A stretch of DNA of 64,000 bases, taken from contig WTPW01000624.1 in NCBI GenBank assembly GCA_009809945.1, forward strand, positions 204,504 through 268,503, written 5' to 3'. A model generated the notes under the pieces. It made no database searches and was not told the origin of the DNA. It saw nothing but the letters and a program-made list of their open reading frames with translations. Below, piece after piece: positions 47,492-58,130 of the stretch (positions are counted from its first letter, which is position 1; each line of letters begins with the position of its first letter). Position numbers and translations under genes: made by a program. This DNA comes from Gigaspora margarita (taxonomy: Eukaryota > Glomeromycota > Glomeromycetes > Diversisporales > Gigasporaceae).

Positions 47492-49701
47492 TGTTGGTTA
47501 TTATCATTATTATTATTGTTATTATTTCTTCGATTGTTATTGTTGTTACGATTGTTATTTCGATTATAATTGTTATTATAATTATTGCTATTGTTATTTC
47601 TCCAATTTTGATTCAAACAGCAGTTCCGAGTACCATGTCCAATCTTTTGACAGTTGGTACAGAATGGGGCAGAACAGTTTGCAGCAAAATGACCAGGATG
47701 ATTACATCTCAAACAATTGTTATTTCTTTGTTGAGGTGGTCTGTAATTGTTGTTATTGTTATTTCTGTAATTATTATTATTATTTCTATAATTATTGTTG
47801 TTATTATTTTGAGATGAATTGTTTTGTTGAGGTTGAGAGTTTTGGTTTTGGTTATGATTCTGCATAGTTCTGGTAACATATTGAACTGCTTCCATTAAGT
47901 CATCACGTAGGCTATGTTGAGGTTGAGTAGGTATGATGGCTTGGTTCAAACCAGTATATTCTCCAAAGAATTGTGGTTGGTAGGTAGTAGGTAATAATGA
48001 ATAAGCTGATAAAGAACTTCCTTTGGAGTAAGCTACTTCAATAGCTTTAGCTTTGTTTACTGCTTGACTAATGGTTATTGGGTTTTCTGCTTGTACAGGT
48101 ATTTGAAATTCTTGTCTTAATCCATCTACAAATTGTCGAATTTTGTCTACCTCAGGATAATGATTTTCTGGATCAAATCTATGCCATAACTCTTCAAGAG
48201 CAGAGTTATAAGCATCTACTATCTCTCCTGGTTTTTGTTTTCTACTCCTTAAAGTATAATGCCATTGTGATACTTTAAATAGATCTCTAAACTTTTTAGA
48301 AAAAAGGTGAACAAAGGAGTGGTTTTCATTGGTATTACTGTGCCAATAGGTAAAGTTAAATTGGTTTTGATTATTCCAGAATAGTGCATTCCCTTTAAAG
48401 AAGTTAGGAACTATAGCGAGTCGTCGGTTTTCAGAAATGTTATTTTCTACGCATGCTCGAATAAAAGCTTCAACCCATTCAACCAGATCTTCATTCTGGT
48501 TACCAGAGAAGGTAGGGAAGTCAATCATTTTATACTCCTTTGAATTAGTAGGTATAGTTGTTCTCTCAGTATTATTTTTAACAATTTCTTTTAATCCTTC
48601 TAATATAGTTTTTAGAGCGTCTTCAGGTTTAAATTCATCTTCTTCATTGTTATCATTTTCTTCATTATTATCTTCTTCATTATTGTCTTCTTCCTGTTGG
48701 CATCCATCATTATTAGTTGGTCGAATAGGTACTTGTTTATTTTCTGCACCTCTTTGGGAATTGTTATTTATATATAGGTTAGTTATTCTATCATCATCAT
48801 TAAAATGAAGTAGGTCGTCATTCTGGTCATTTCGTCTGTTATTGGGTCTACCACTTTGAGACATAGTTAAATTTCCTAATTGACTAACAAGACCAGAGAA
48901 AATATTATTGTCAAAGTAATTAGTAATTTGTGGTTTATTGATAGTTGAATAATTAATATTAGAAGATGGAATATTATCGGTATCAGTTAAATGTTCAGAA
49001 GTAGATTGATAATTATTATTATTATTGAAAGTGGATGAACTGGATTCTGCTATGGAAAGAATAGCATCACTACTTTTAATAGTTTTCTTTATTTGTCCAA
49101 GGATTTGTCGAGTATTATATAAGCTTTGTTTGATTTGACGATGGTTTTGTTCAATTTGTTTATTTATAGTATTTTCAGATAGATCAGAAGGATGGAAGGA
49201 TGTAGAGTTTTCTTCAGAATCTGCTTCAAAGTTTTCTTCAGAGTGGTTTTCAAGATTAATAGCTCCGTTAGAATTTTTTGAATTTTCTGATTTATCTATC
49301 TCTGTTGGTGTAGGAGATTCAAGGAATCCACAAGTTTGTTGCCACTTTTTAATTACTTCTGGAACAATTAAATCAAATTCTTGTGGAGGTTGGTTGTTTT
49401 GATAGTGGATAGTAGTTATTAATCGATGAATATAAGGTGTTAAATCTTCAGTTATTCTTAATCGAAATGTGCTATTAAAGTAGTCAACAGTATTAGCAGA
49501 AAGGTTTTTAGCCTTATACGTAGGATGAAACCAATTCCAAAATCTATAAAATTTGTTAGTAATAAAAAATTCGTCGGTAGGATGACAAGCAGGACAGCTA
49601 GGATCAGGTTGTTCACGGTATCTTCTTCTACTTATTGATCAGTTTGTTTTGTGTAGGAAATTATGATTAACTATTTGTTGCTTGTATTGGTCAATATTCA
49701 T
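47488..49701 (-). CDS. gag: Gag polyprotein
   Basis: The frame opens at ATG 49701 and runs about 737 codons to TGA 47490-47488, with one in-frame TGA at codon 21 (49639-49641). An uninterrupted alternative starts at ATG 48864 (458 residues). Residues about 40-120 are Trp/Tyr-rich (FYRFWNWFHP). An acidic Ser/Asn-rich linker follows, then a capsid-like domain (EDLVEWVEAFIRACVE, LAIVPNFFKGNALFW, VDAYNSALEELWHRF). Near the C-terminus, between Asn-rich tracts, lie two CCHC zinc knuckles: CLRCNHPGHFAANC and CTNCQKIGHGTRNC. It forms the particle and binds RNA. Its last bases overlap the pol start as ATGA. Confidence 0.8.
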
Positions 49702-49709
49702 AAAGAGTT

Positions 49710-50219
49710 TTAATTGAAGTAGGTAGAGAAACCGTGGAGTTGGCAGTATTTAAATAGATCGTTTACACCGTCAGTTGATTTAATATTATTATGCAATTCC
49801 TTTCTGTACAGTTTTAAATTAGCGCACTGATATGGGGTATAGGTACGTCAAGGTAAAGATTTCTTTTGTAGGATAATAGTAGTTGAATATGGAACACCTT
49901 GTGGATTATCCAGAGTAAGAAATTCTAAATAATCAATAGATTGATACGATGGTGATTGAAATCCTTGATAAATAATATGTTCGTTGTCCCAAAGATCTTC
50001 AGATATAGGGTAAGATTTGCTGTTTCCCCAAGAGAAGTCAGAAAATTTTGAATATTTAAATAAAATATTGATTTGTTTAGAATTTAAAGGAGACCCAAAT
50101 TGAAGTTGGTCAATAGCAGCTTTAAGAGTTTCAATTAAATTGTTATATTCCTTATTAGTAGGAATATGGTTGAGAAAATACCAAGCAAAATCAAAGTATT
50201 TTTGCGAAAAGGGTTGCAT
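49710..50219 (-). CDS. gypsy ORF0 upstream of gag, with one in-frame TGA
   Basis: The frame starts MQPFSQKYFDFAWYFLNH and runs 123 codons to a TGA at 49848-49850. It stays open in the same phase for 45 more (RTYTPYQCANLKLYRKELHN...) to a TAA at 49710-49712, nine bases before the gag start. Reading through gives about 169 residues with several aromatic residues. It could be a separate leader protein or a displaced gag N-terminus. No domain recognised. An ORF in this position is not usual for Ty3/gypsy. Confidence 0.5.
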
Positions 50220-50788
50220 ATAGCAAATAAGAGGTTGATATACGAAGGAAAATAAAAAGAAATTAAAGAATTTGGATAATAAATAATAAATAATAATAAT
50301 AGGCTAATATTTAACTAATATATTAAGAAACTAGTTAGAATGTAGTATATAATATAAAATAGAACTTCTATACTATAAAATTTTGTTTTTGTATAATGTT
50401 ACTCAAAATTTAAAGATCTATATAATTCTAACTAGTACGAGTATTTTAAGCTTCGTGTAACTTAAAATGATTTTCATGTAATTCAAAAGAAGCTTTGTAT
50501 TACAATAATAAGAAAGGGTAAAGAAAATTTTTAGAAATGGTTTAGTATAGCTAGCTAAAAGGAATAGAGAAGAAAATAAGAAAAGAAAAGAAAAAAAGAA
50601 AGAAAGAAATAAAGAGACTTAAAAGAAAGAAAAAAAATAAAGAAACTTAGAAGAAAGAGTTGCAACTATATAAAATAAGAAAGTATAATTCAAGATTTAA
50701 CCCAAAATAATTTAATCCAAAAACTAAACTGATATAAAAATTAAAAATCACAATAAATTGAAAATCACAGACACAAAGAGTTGTAGGT

Positions 50789-50804
50789 CCTGTCGTTGTC
50801 ACCA
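50789..50804 (-). promoter_or_regulatory. primer-binding site
   Basis: Four bases inside the 5' LTR the minus strand reads TGGTGACAACGACAGG, the complement of a tRNA 3' end CCTGTCGTTGTCACCA. The acceptor sequence looks like a class II tRNA, perhaps Ser. The exact tRNA was not verified. Confidence 0.65.
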
Positions 50805-50808
50805 AACC

Positions 50809-51503
50809 TGTAATATAGTAACTTTTAGGCAAGAAACTATATTATTTGACTTAATATGTAAGAGGGTAAGAAATGTGTATAATATCAAAGAAGTTTCCAA
50901 GAAAAGAAGATAGACTCAAGTTTAAAGAATAATAAAGAAAAGAATTATGTCAACAAAGAATAAAAAAGAATAATAATTCAACCACACAATTTAATAATCC
51001 AAAGAAATAAAGGTCTTTTATATGATGGATAAAGGATCAAAGTATATAAAGACGATGGTTTTATATTTTATAGGATAATATCAGTTTATTAAATATAAGA
51101 TTTTCAAGTACAAATATTTTTATAAAGGAAAAGAATTAAAGGACAGAACCTGCTCTGCCTTGGGAGAAAAAGCAGAGTTTATATATCTGTAGAAACTTGG
51201 GATTTTCACAATAATGTACTAAGATAACATTCTAATATAACGTACTAAGATAACGTATTAAGATATCGTACTATGATAACGTACTAAGATATCATACTAA
51301 GATAACATACTATGATAACGTACTATGATAACGTACTATAATAACGTACTATGATAATGTACTAAGATATCCTATTACCATAGATATTATAGTGAAAAGA
51401 GCTTCTTTTTAAGAACGGAAGAAAGTTTTTCTAAAGTTAATACTACAGATTTGATTGGTTCAATAAAATTTTTACTATTCTTAATATTTATACTAATATA
51501 ACA
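50809..51503 (-). repeat. gypsy 5' LTR
   Basis: 695 bp. It is 39 bp longer than its partner, which equals three extra 13-bp units (about 51215-51370). The other differences seen are almost all transitions. Confidence 0.9.
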
Positions 51504-51624
51504 ATATATTCGATCTACATAAAATTGGTGTGAAAACAGATAAATCAGTTCTTAACTAGTTCTAGATCTTTGTAATCCAAACTAATAGCATTGGCATTAA
51601 TTAAATATTTTTATTTTATAATAA

Positions 51625-52763
51625 TTTTTGCTTTTCACAACATACTATACGTACATACTATATTTAGTATTAATAAATCAGTCACATATATATATCGGTT
51701 AGATCAATAAACAGGGTTTATTGCATATATGTATATTGGTTAGAACCCAAATCAGTAATAATGCATTAAAAATGACAAATAAATAAAGCGACAAGTTAAA
51801 AAAATACAAACCTCATGTAAAGGCAGCATATAGTAGTTTACAATATAATGAGAAGAAAGGATAATATTAAGGTATAAAGGGCAATAAATAAAATCAAATA
51901 AGAGATGACAAAAAATATTACCTAATGTCATATGGATGTGAAAAGTTCAAAAATGCACCCAATCAGGCTGGATTGTATATGGGAACGTTACCTGTATAAC
52001 AAGGAAGATCTTGAGCACAAAGAAAGTCCTTTTGACCCTAGTTATTCAGACAAAATCTATTCATGTCTCAATCAAAGCCTTACTATTATTAGAGTTTAGA
52101 TATAATAGTTTAGTTGATTTTAGTTAGTTTTGTAAATTTAAGCAAAAATCGCTCTCATTATTATTTTTTAATTGCTTGAGTTTTTGTAAGTTACTAGTGT
52201 ATAGTTGTGATACTTACACAGAGGGTTTATTTTTGCCCTTCACAACATACTGTATGTACTATGTTTAGTGTCAATAATTTGAATTTCAAATGTTATTGAT
52301 TGATCACATATGTATATCAGTTGGATCAATTCCAAATCAGTAATAATATATTAAAAATGTGTCATTAATTTAAAGTTTAATATAGTAAACCAGTATATAA
52401 ACCATATAAAAATAAAAAGGAATTTACAAACAAATAAATAAAGTGAATAAGTTAAAAAAATACAAACCTCATATAAAAGTGGCATATCATGGTTCAAGAA
52501 GAAAGAGGCTGAAAGGGCAATAAACAAAATCGAATAAGAGATACAGAAAAATATTACCTAATGTTGTGTGGATGTGAAAAGTTCAAAAATGCACCCAAAC
52601 CAGGCTGGATTGTATGTGAGAACATTACCTGTATAACAAGGAAGAACCTGGGCACAAATAAAGCTCTCTTGATCCTAGTTATTTGGACAAAGTCTATTCA
52701 CGTCTCAATCAAAGCCCTACCATTATTAGGGTTTAGATAGAGTAGTTTAGTTGATTTTAGTTA
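51625..52763. repeat. direct duplication of about 0.5 kb
   Basis: 51625-52136 and 52229-52763 are direct copies. Both run from TTTTGCYYTTCACAACATAC through ATGTGAAAAGTTCAAAAATG and CAGGCTGGATTGTAT to GTTTAGTTGATTTTAGTTA. The spacer motif GTGTATAGTTGTGATACTTACA recurs at 53606-53627. Unknown repeat with no ORF. Confidence 0.7.
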
Positions 52764-55011
52764 ATCTTAATAGTGTTACTATTGTTTGGAAGATCAAACT
52801 TATTGTATTGTCCAATTTAGCTCCGATAGTGAACTTGAGTACTTTATAAGTATGGTTCATAAGGTCTGAAATATGTGATATGAGGTCACAAATGTAGGTC
52901 GGATATATTACAAAGATATTAGTCTGGGGTTACAATATTAACTTGGTTGGAGGAGGGTTATTCAGGTATGTGGTCTAAGGGATGCAATGTGAAAGTAATA
53001 TAAGGGTTTTTAAGAGATGTTAACGATACTTAAGGGCAGGTCATAAGAGAATAGTTAAAGTGAAATAGCAGATGCAAGGTTAATGGTAGTAAATATAATG
53101 AGGTACAAAGGGCTTATCAGAGTAAGGAAATATAACAATAAAATAAAAATTAATGTATCCACTCGTAAGGATTCATTTATAAATAAAACTTTTGAGAAAT
53201 CGATTCTTATATTTAGACTTATTTATTTTTAAAGACATCGAAGTCTGAGAGGACTTTTATTCTGAAAATTGAAAGTCTTTAAATACATTTTTCAGCACTA
53301 TTATATTACTGCACTACAACTATAATATCTTCTTACTTTTACTTCTCGCGGCTTATGCAATGAAAAGCCACTAATTTTTGCTCACATTTTGCACATCATT
53401 TTGCACACAAAAATCAGTCTCTCGCCATATATGATGTAATTACTATTTCTTAATGACTATCGTATGACTTTTACAAACAAACAAAAATTTGATATATATA
53501 GGTATCACAAGAGAAAATAATAAACAAATATAAAGAAAATAAATAAATAAATAAATAGAAAAAAAAATTTATTGAAACCCTAGTTTTACGTTATATATCT
53601 CGTGACAATAGTGTATAGTTGTGATACTTACATGAAGGTTCATTTGTTAACAAAGTATTGCTCTATATATTCAGAAATATATTGCTTTCATTGTAGAATA
53701 ATAAAAGGCTATGAATAGAACAATAGGCTCTAAACTCAAAAGAAAAAAATTCGATCATAATACTAATCAATTTTTATTGTTTGAATTTGGGCATACATTT
53801 TTACAATGAACTGATGGGCAATTGATTATAAGAATAATCTTATGCATTAACAAATAATTATAAACAATTTATTGCACTAATTTGAAAGTGCAATAATGAT
53901 ATAAAGAGTCATTTTTTTATGGGTCATGATTAAAATTGCTAACTGAAAGTATTTTGAAATACTTTTGTGAATTCGCCATTCTAAAACATATAATGCCAAA
54001 ATCAGAGGCATCTAAAAAAATTAAAATAAGTGAATGAAAATTCATCTTAATGCGTTAATTTGGGCTGATAAGAAAATGTTTTTTTGTTCTTTTTTTTTAA
54101 AGATATTGCATATATATATGGCATACTAAACTAGTTGAATGCATTAAAAATTCATTAATTTGGGCTGAAAGAAATATACAGCGTCTTTTTTTTTAAAAAA
54201 AAAAAAAGAAAAGAGGTTCTGCAGTAATTCTTTTTGACATTTGTTACATACTAAAATATTTTTCGTGCTCACAAAATACTGCATAATAACGATTATGCAA
54301 TTATTAAATTCTATAATAACAATAGCAGCATGCAATACAATGTTCAATAACTATTGGTACTCAGGAAAGATTTATAAAATTATATTATCACGCTAACTTA
54401 AAAAAGCAATTAATATACATTATTCATTTATTATAGCAGACCTTTAATTCCCACTACTCTAGTAAAAGCATAAATAGATTGATTTAATAAACAGGTTTCA
54501 TAGATCAATTATACCACACATGCAGATAATTTATTATTATTATTATTATTAGATCCAGATAAAAACTGGATTTGAAATTTAAAAAATAAAATCTGGATTT
54601 GTAATCCTCTTTTGCAAATTAATATCCATTATACTTTTCATAACTGAATATATCCGGATTCTATAAACCAAATTCAAGCACTATTTTTATACGAAGATAT
54701 TGCTTCAGAAAAAAAACATTTAATAATAGTCAGATTTTTTTGAGTTGAATCTGATAAGGTAAAACATTGATTATAACAAGTTTTTTATATATTATAATAC
54801 TAATGCTAAGACTTTCTTGAAAAACTGATCAAAATTATAAACATAATCTAATATGTTTTCAAACAAAAAGAAGCGTGAATAATAAAACTTGAATATTTTT
54901 TTATTAATAATATCATATATCAAAAACTTATATAAAGTAATATTTTTTTGCTTAAGCTATATTTAAAACCATGATATTATTTTACTATGTTCTATATTAT
55001 AAATTTTAACA
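52764..55011. other. AT-rich DNA, no gene recognised
   Basis: It includes an ATT microsatellite at 54532-54551 and an AAATCTGGATTT-type inverted pair near 54555-54600. No coding frame supported. Confidence 0.45.
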
Positions 55012-55981
55012 ATGTTGAAGTCAACCCGTAAAAAAAATGCTGCCAAAAATCATATACTTACACAGAGTAGAGATAATGGTGAAAGATTTTCAAAAACTGC
55101 AGGCATAGAAAGTAGTGATTTGGAGTATAGCGATCTATAATATAGTGATCCAGAATTTTTAGTTTTTGAATCCGAGAACGATTATAAGAAAGACTGTAAT
55201 AATGAAGAGATGGAACTTAATGAAAAAGAGGTTAGCTAGTTAATTTATGAAAATAGTTCTTTTTATGATCTTCAATGGGATAATAAAGCATCTAGTGATC
55301 AGTTACCATATTATTCTGGTAGTTCAAAATATACTTAGCAACGCAAAAATAAAGGATTAAAAAAGGTAGCGCAAGGATCAATGAGTTTGGACAATTTTTT
55401 TAAACTCGTAAAAAATTAGAAATAAAAAATGAAATGTCAGACTCAGATATAAGCAATTCAGATATAGGAAATAATACTTCTATTTCAGAGCCATTAAACA
55501 AATTAAATAATAAACTCTAAGATATGAAAAATATTAATGCTTATGAATACCTTCATTTTCTGGCTGTGCATAAATATCTTACTGCAATCTTCAATCATGA
55601 AGAGCTATATTTTCGTATAAACTTAAGTCATGAAATATCACAACAAGTCTTTTAACATGGTCCATGGATGGCACGTCGTATTCGTGAGTAGTCAAAAAGT
55701 TGGATTACAACTAAAATTTTCTCTGTCTCTAAACAAGGACAACAAAAATATACACAAATACTTATTGATGATGAGGGTGTGCAAAACTCTTGTTTGCGTT
55801 TTATTCATACTATGGGTGAAAGAATAACTGCTAAAAGATTTCAGAATTATGTTCAAAACAATATCTTACCACATATTACTAGCTCTTGCACTTTAATTTC
55901 ATTAGAAACAGCTCAAACTTGGCTTCGTTATCTCAGTCTTGTATATAAACTACATCAGCAAGATGTTTATTATGATGGGTA
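55012..55981 (+). pseudogene. DDE transposase pseudogene, N-terminal half
   Basis: The reading starts MLKSTRKKNAAKNHIL and runs through an acidic Ser/Asp-rich region. One frame change (about 55400) leads to a DNA-binding-like region: GPWMARRIRE-stop-SKSWI, GQQKYTQILIDDEGVQ, ITAKRFQNYVQNN, LETAQTWLRYLSL. It ends at VYYDG where the 5.3-kb element is inserted. In-frame TAG/TAA codons are scattered; the TAG in RRIRE-stop-SKSW replaces a likely Trp. The protein resembles fungal DDE transposases with a helix-turn-helix N-terminus. Continued at 61325. Confidence 0.65.
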
Positions 55982-56009
55982 TAGTATTATTAGTCAAAAT
56001 TGTTTTGAG

Positions 56010-56245
56010 CTATGTCGAAATATTTCGACTTTCGACATTTAGCATGTCAAAATTCTAAATTAATGTCGAAATTTTAAATCAATGTTGAAATACTAAATTA
56101 ATATCAAAATGCCTAAATAGTGTCGAAATGCCTAAATAGTGTCAAAATATCTAAATAGTGTCAAAATTCTAAATTAATGTCAAAATACTAAATTAATATC
56201 GAAATGTCTAAATAGTGTTGAAATGTCTAAATAGTGTCAGAAATG
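56010..56245. repeat. left subterminal repeat array of the RING transposon
   Basis: About ten degenerate copies of GTCGAAATGTCTAAATAGT / GTCAAAATTCTAAATTAAT, in direct orientation, next to the TIR. Confidence 0.7.
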
Positions 56246-56389
56246 ACTTCATTATTACGATCAATGGCTTGCCATTTAAAGTAAAATCATTTTAGCATTC
56301 GATTATCAAAAAATGATTCATAATACTATACCTGTACGATTACATGAAATGCGAGAGGGATGGTTCCGTTCAACTTTCTTGATGTTACA

Positions 56390-56648
56390 GAGGAACCATC
56401 AATATTACACAACTAATTTTATACATGGTGTGAAACACATAAAAAAATTATTTTACGATACTTGATCAGTCCGCTAGTCATATTATGATTATAATCCAAC
56501 ATCAGTTTTATTATAATAAAAAATGGTATTGGATTATAATCATAACATGTACTAGCAGACTGATCAAATATGATCAAGTATTGTAAAATAATTTTTTTAT
56601 GTGTTTTACACCATGTGTAAAATCAGTTGTATAACATCGACGGTTCCT
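56390..56648. mobile_element. palindromic MITE nested in the RING transposon
   Basis: Arms of about 120 bp starting GAGGAACCRTCRATRTTA pair almost throughout, separated by a short AT-rich loop near 56520. TSD not resolved. Confidence 0.6.
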
Positions 56649-57265
56649 CCTGTTGTCACTACGTTAATTTTTGAAAATCCTTTTTGGTTGGAATAATGTT
56701 TTTCATTTATTCATTTTTAGAAAGTGTTAAATACTTTCATTACATTATTATGATAATACTTTTATATAGGTTTATATTGACCTCTAGTTGGCATCAACTG
56801 CAATAATTAAAACTTTCAAAAATGATCTGTAGTGTCATATTTAGTGCTGTAATTATATCAAGTTCCTGGTTTGGCACGACTATATCACACAGCTACCCTA
56901 ATTCGGATACACCCAAGCATTTAAATAGTTATAATATATATAGATCAAGCATTTAGACAGCATGACAGAAATTCTGATTTATGCATAAAGGTTATACAAG
57001 ATTTTGCATATCAAAATCATAGGGAAAGGAGGTATGTCATATGAACGCACATTAAAAAAATCAGCCATTCTTTACAAAACTTGGTCAGATCGTTTGTTAG
57101 ATACATTACAAGAGAATTGTAGAGACCCATCATTGAGATTACTGGATCCGCAGGACTTTTATTAGAGGTAGGTTTTATAACAGGTAATAATATGTAATAT
57201 GTAAATGAAATTTATTTTTTTTTTTTGTTTCAGCAATGATTCAGAAAGAGGTTAGTAGTTTTAAC

Positions 57266-58074
57266 CAGTGATGGTAAATGACCTGGTCATTTACAAATTT
57301 TTTAAATGATCTCAAATGACTCTAAAATGACCGGTCATTAACAGTCATCTCAATTTTGGGTCATTTAAAAATGACTTGTGACCAAATGACCATGGCCATT
57401 TAGAAATGACTGAGGTCATTTGAGAGTCATTTAGTTATTGGGCCATCATGCATATAGAGTTTGTATCCCATATCTAAATATTTTTTATATAGATTGATCA
57501 ACTTTAACTACATAACGATAATGCATATATATAGGTTTCGAAGTAAGCTGGGTTGAGTTAGGTATTTGTAGACTCGCCAATAAAAGTTTGTATGCCCGAT
57601 CCAACCTAGGAATAGTAAATAATTCGATCATTTGATCAAAATTTAAATGACTCCAAGGTATTAAATCATGTCAAGATAATATTGGTTATTAAGTTCATTT
57701 AGGTCATTGGCATATAAAATAATTTGACTGGTCGAATTGCTCATATAAAAAGTTATCAAACTTTATTACTTTTCTTATCAATAATCTTACTATATATTTT
57801 ACAAAGTCAATTAATATTTATGTCTTAAGTAAGCTGTTCGAAATATGCAATTTATTATTTCGAACAACTTTACTTAAGACATAAATATTAATTGACTTAT
57901 AGCTACAATTATTGATTTTGTTTGGCGGTCAATTCTGATTGGCTATAGAGCATTAGAATATTAACTAACATATGTTAAATGACCTTCTAGGTCATTTGAG
58001 CCTCAAAATGACCCAATGACTAGTCATTTGTCATTTGGGTCATTTGGGTCATTTTAGGTCATTTACTATCACTG
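57266..58074. mobile_element. hAT-type non-autonomous element
   Basis: TIRs CAGTGATGGTAAATGACC / CAGTGATAGTAAATGACC are flanked by a perfect 8-bp TSD GTTTTAAC (57258-57265, 58075-58082). The CAGTG start is typical of hAT. Ends are crowded with AAATGACC and GGTCATTT words, likely transposase-binding repeats. Length 809 bp, no ORF. Confidence 0.85.
57804..57898. repeat. 95-bp hairpin inside the hAT element
   Basis: AAGTCAATTAATATTTATGT...TTCGAAATA pairs with its inverted copy. Probably a small MITE or an internal palindrome. Confidence 0.55.
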
Positions 58075-58130
58075 GTTTTAACAGTATAATGCAGAGACTG
58101 TATTTTATTGTTCCTTCTAATTGTACATAT

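Larger units (their letters stand above)
41776..51503 (-). mobile_element. Ty3/gypsy LTR retrotransposon, full length
   Basis: Two LTRs, a PBS, ORF0, gag, pol, two 3' ORFs and a polypurine tract occur in minus-strand order. Pol order is protease, RT, RNase H, integrase, which defines Ty3/gypsy. LTRs are nearly identical outside a minisatellite, indicating recent insertion. Yet frames carry three frameshift-type breaks and many in-frame stops, mostly TGA. Host TSD is ambiguous (ATAT at 41772-41775 and 51504-51507). Confidence 0.9.

Noticed and set aside
47415..48808. Long + strand frames opposite gag (150, 110 and 123 codons, Tyr/Cys/Ser-rich)
   Set aside because: They are antisense shadows of the Asn-rich and Glu/Asp-rich gag sequence. 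Composition mirrors the repeats and no domain is seen.
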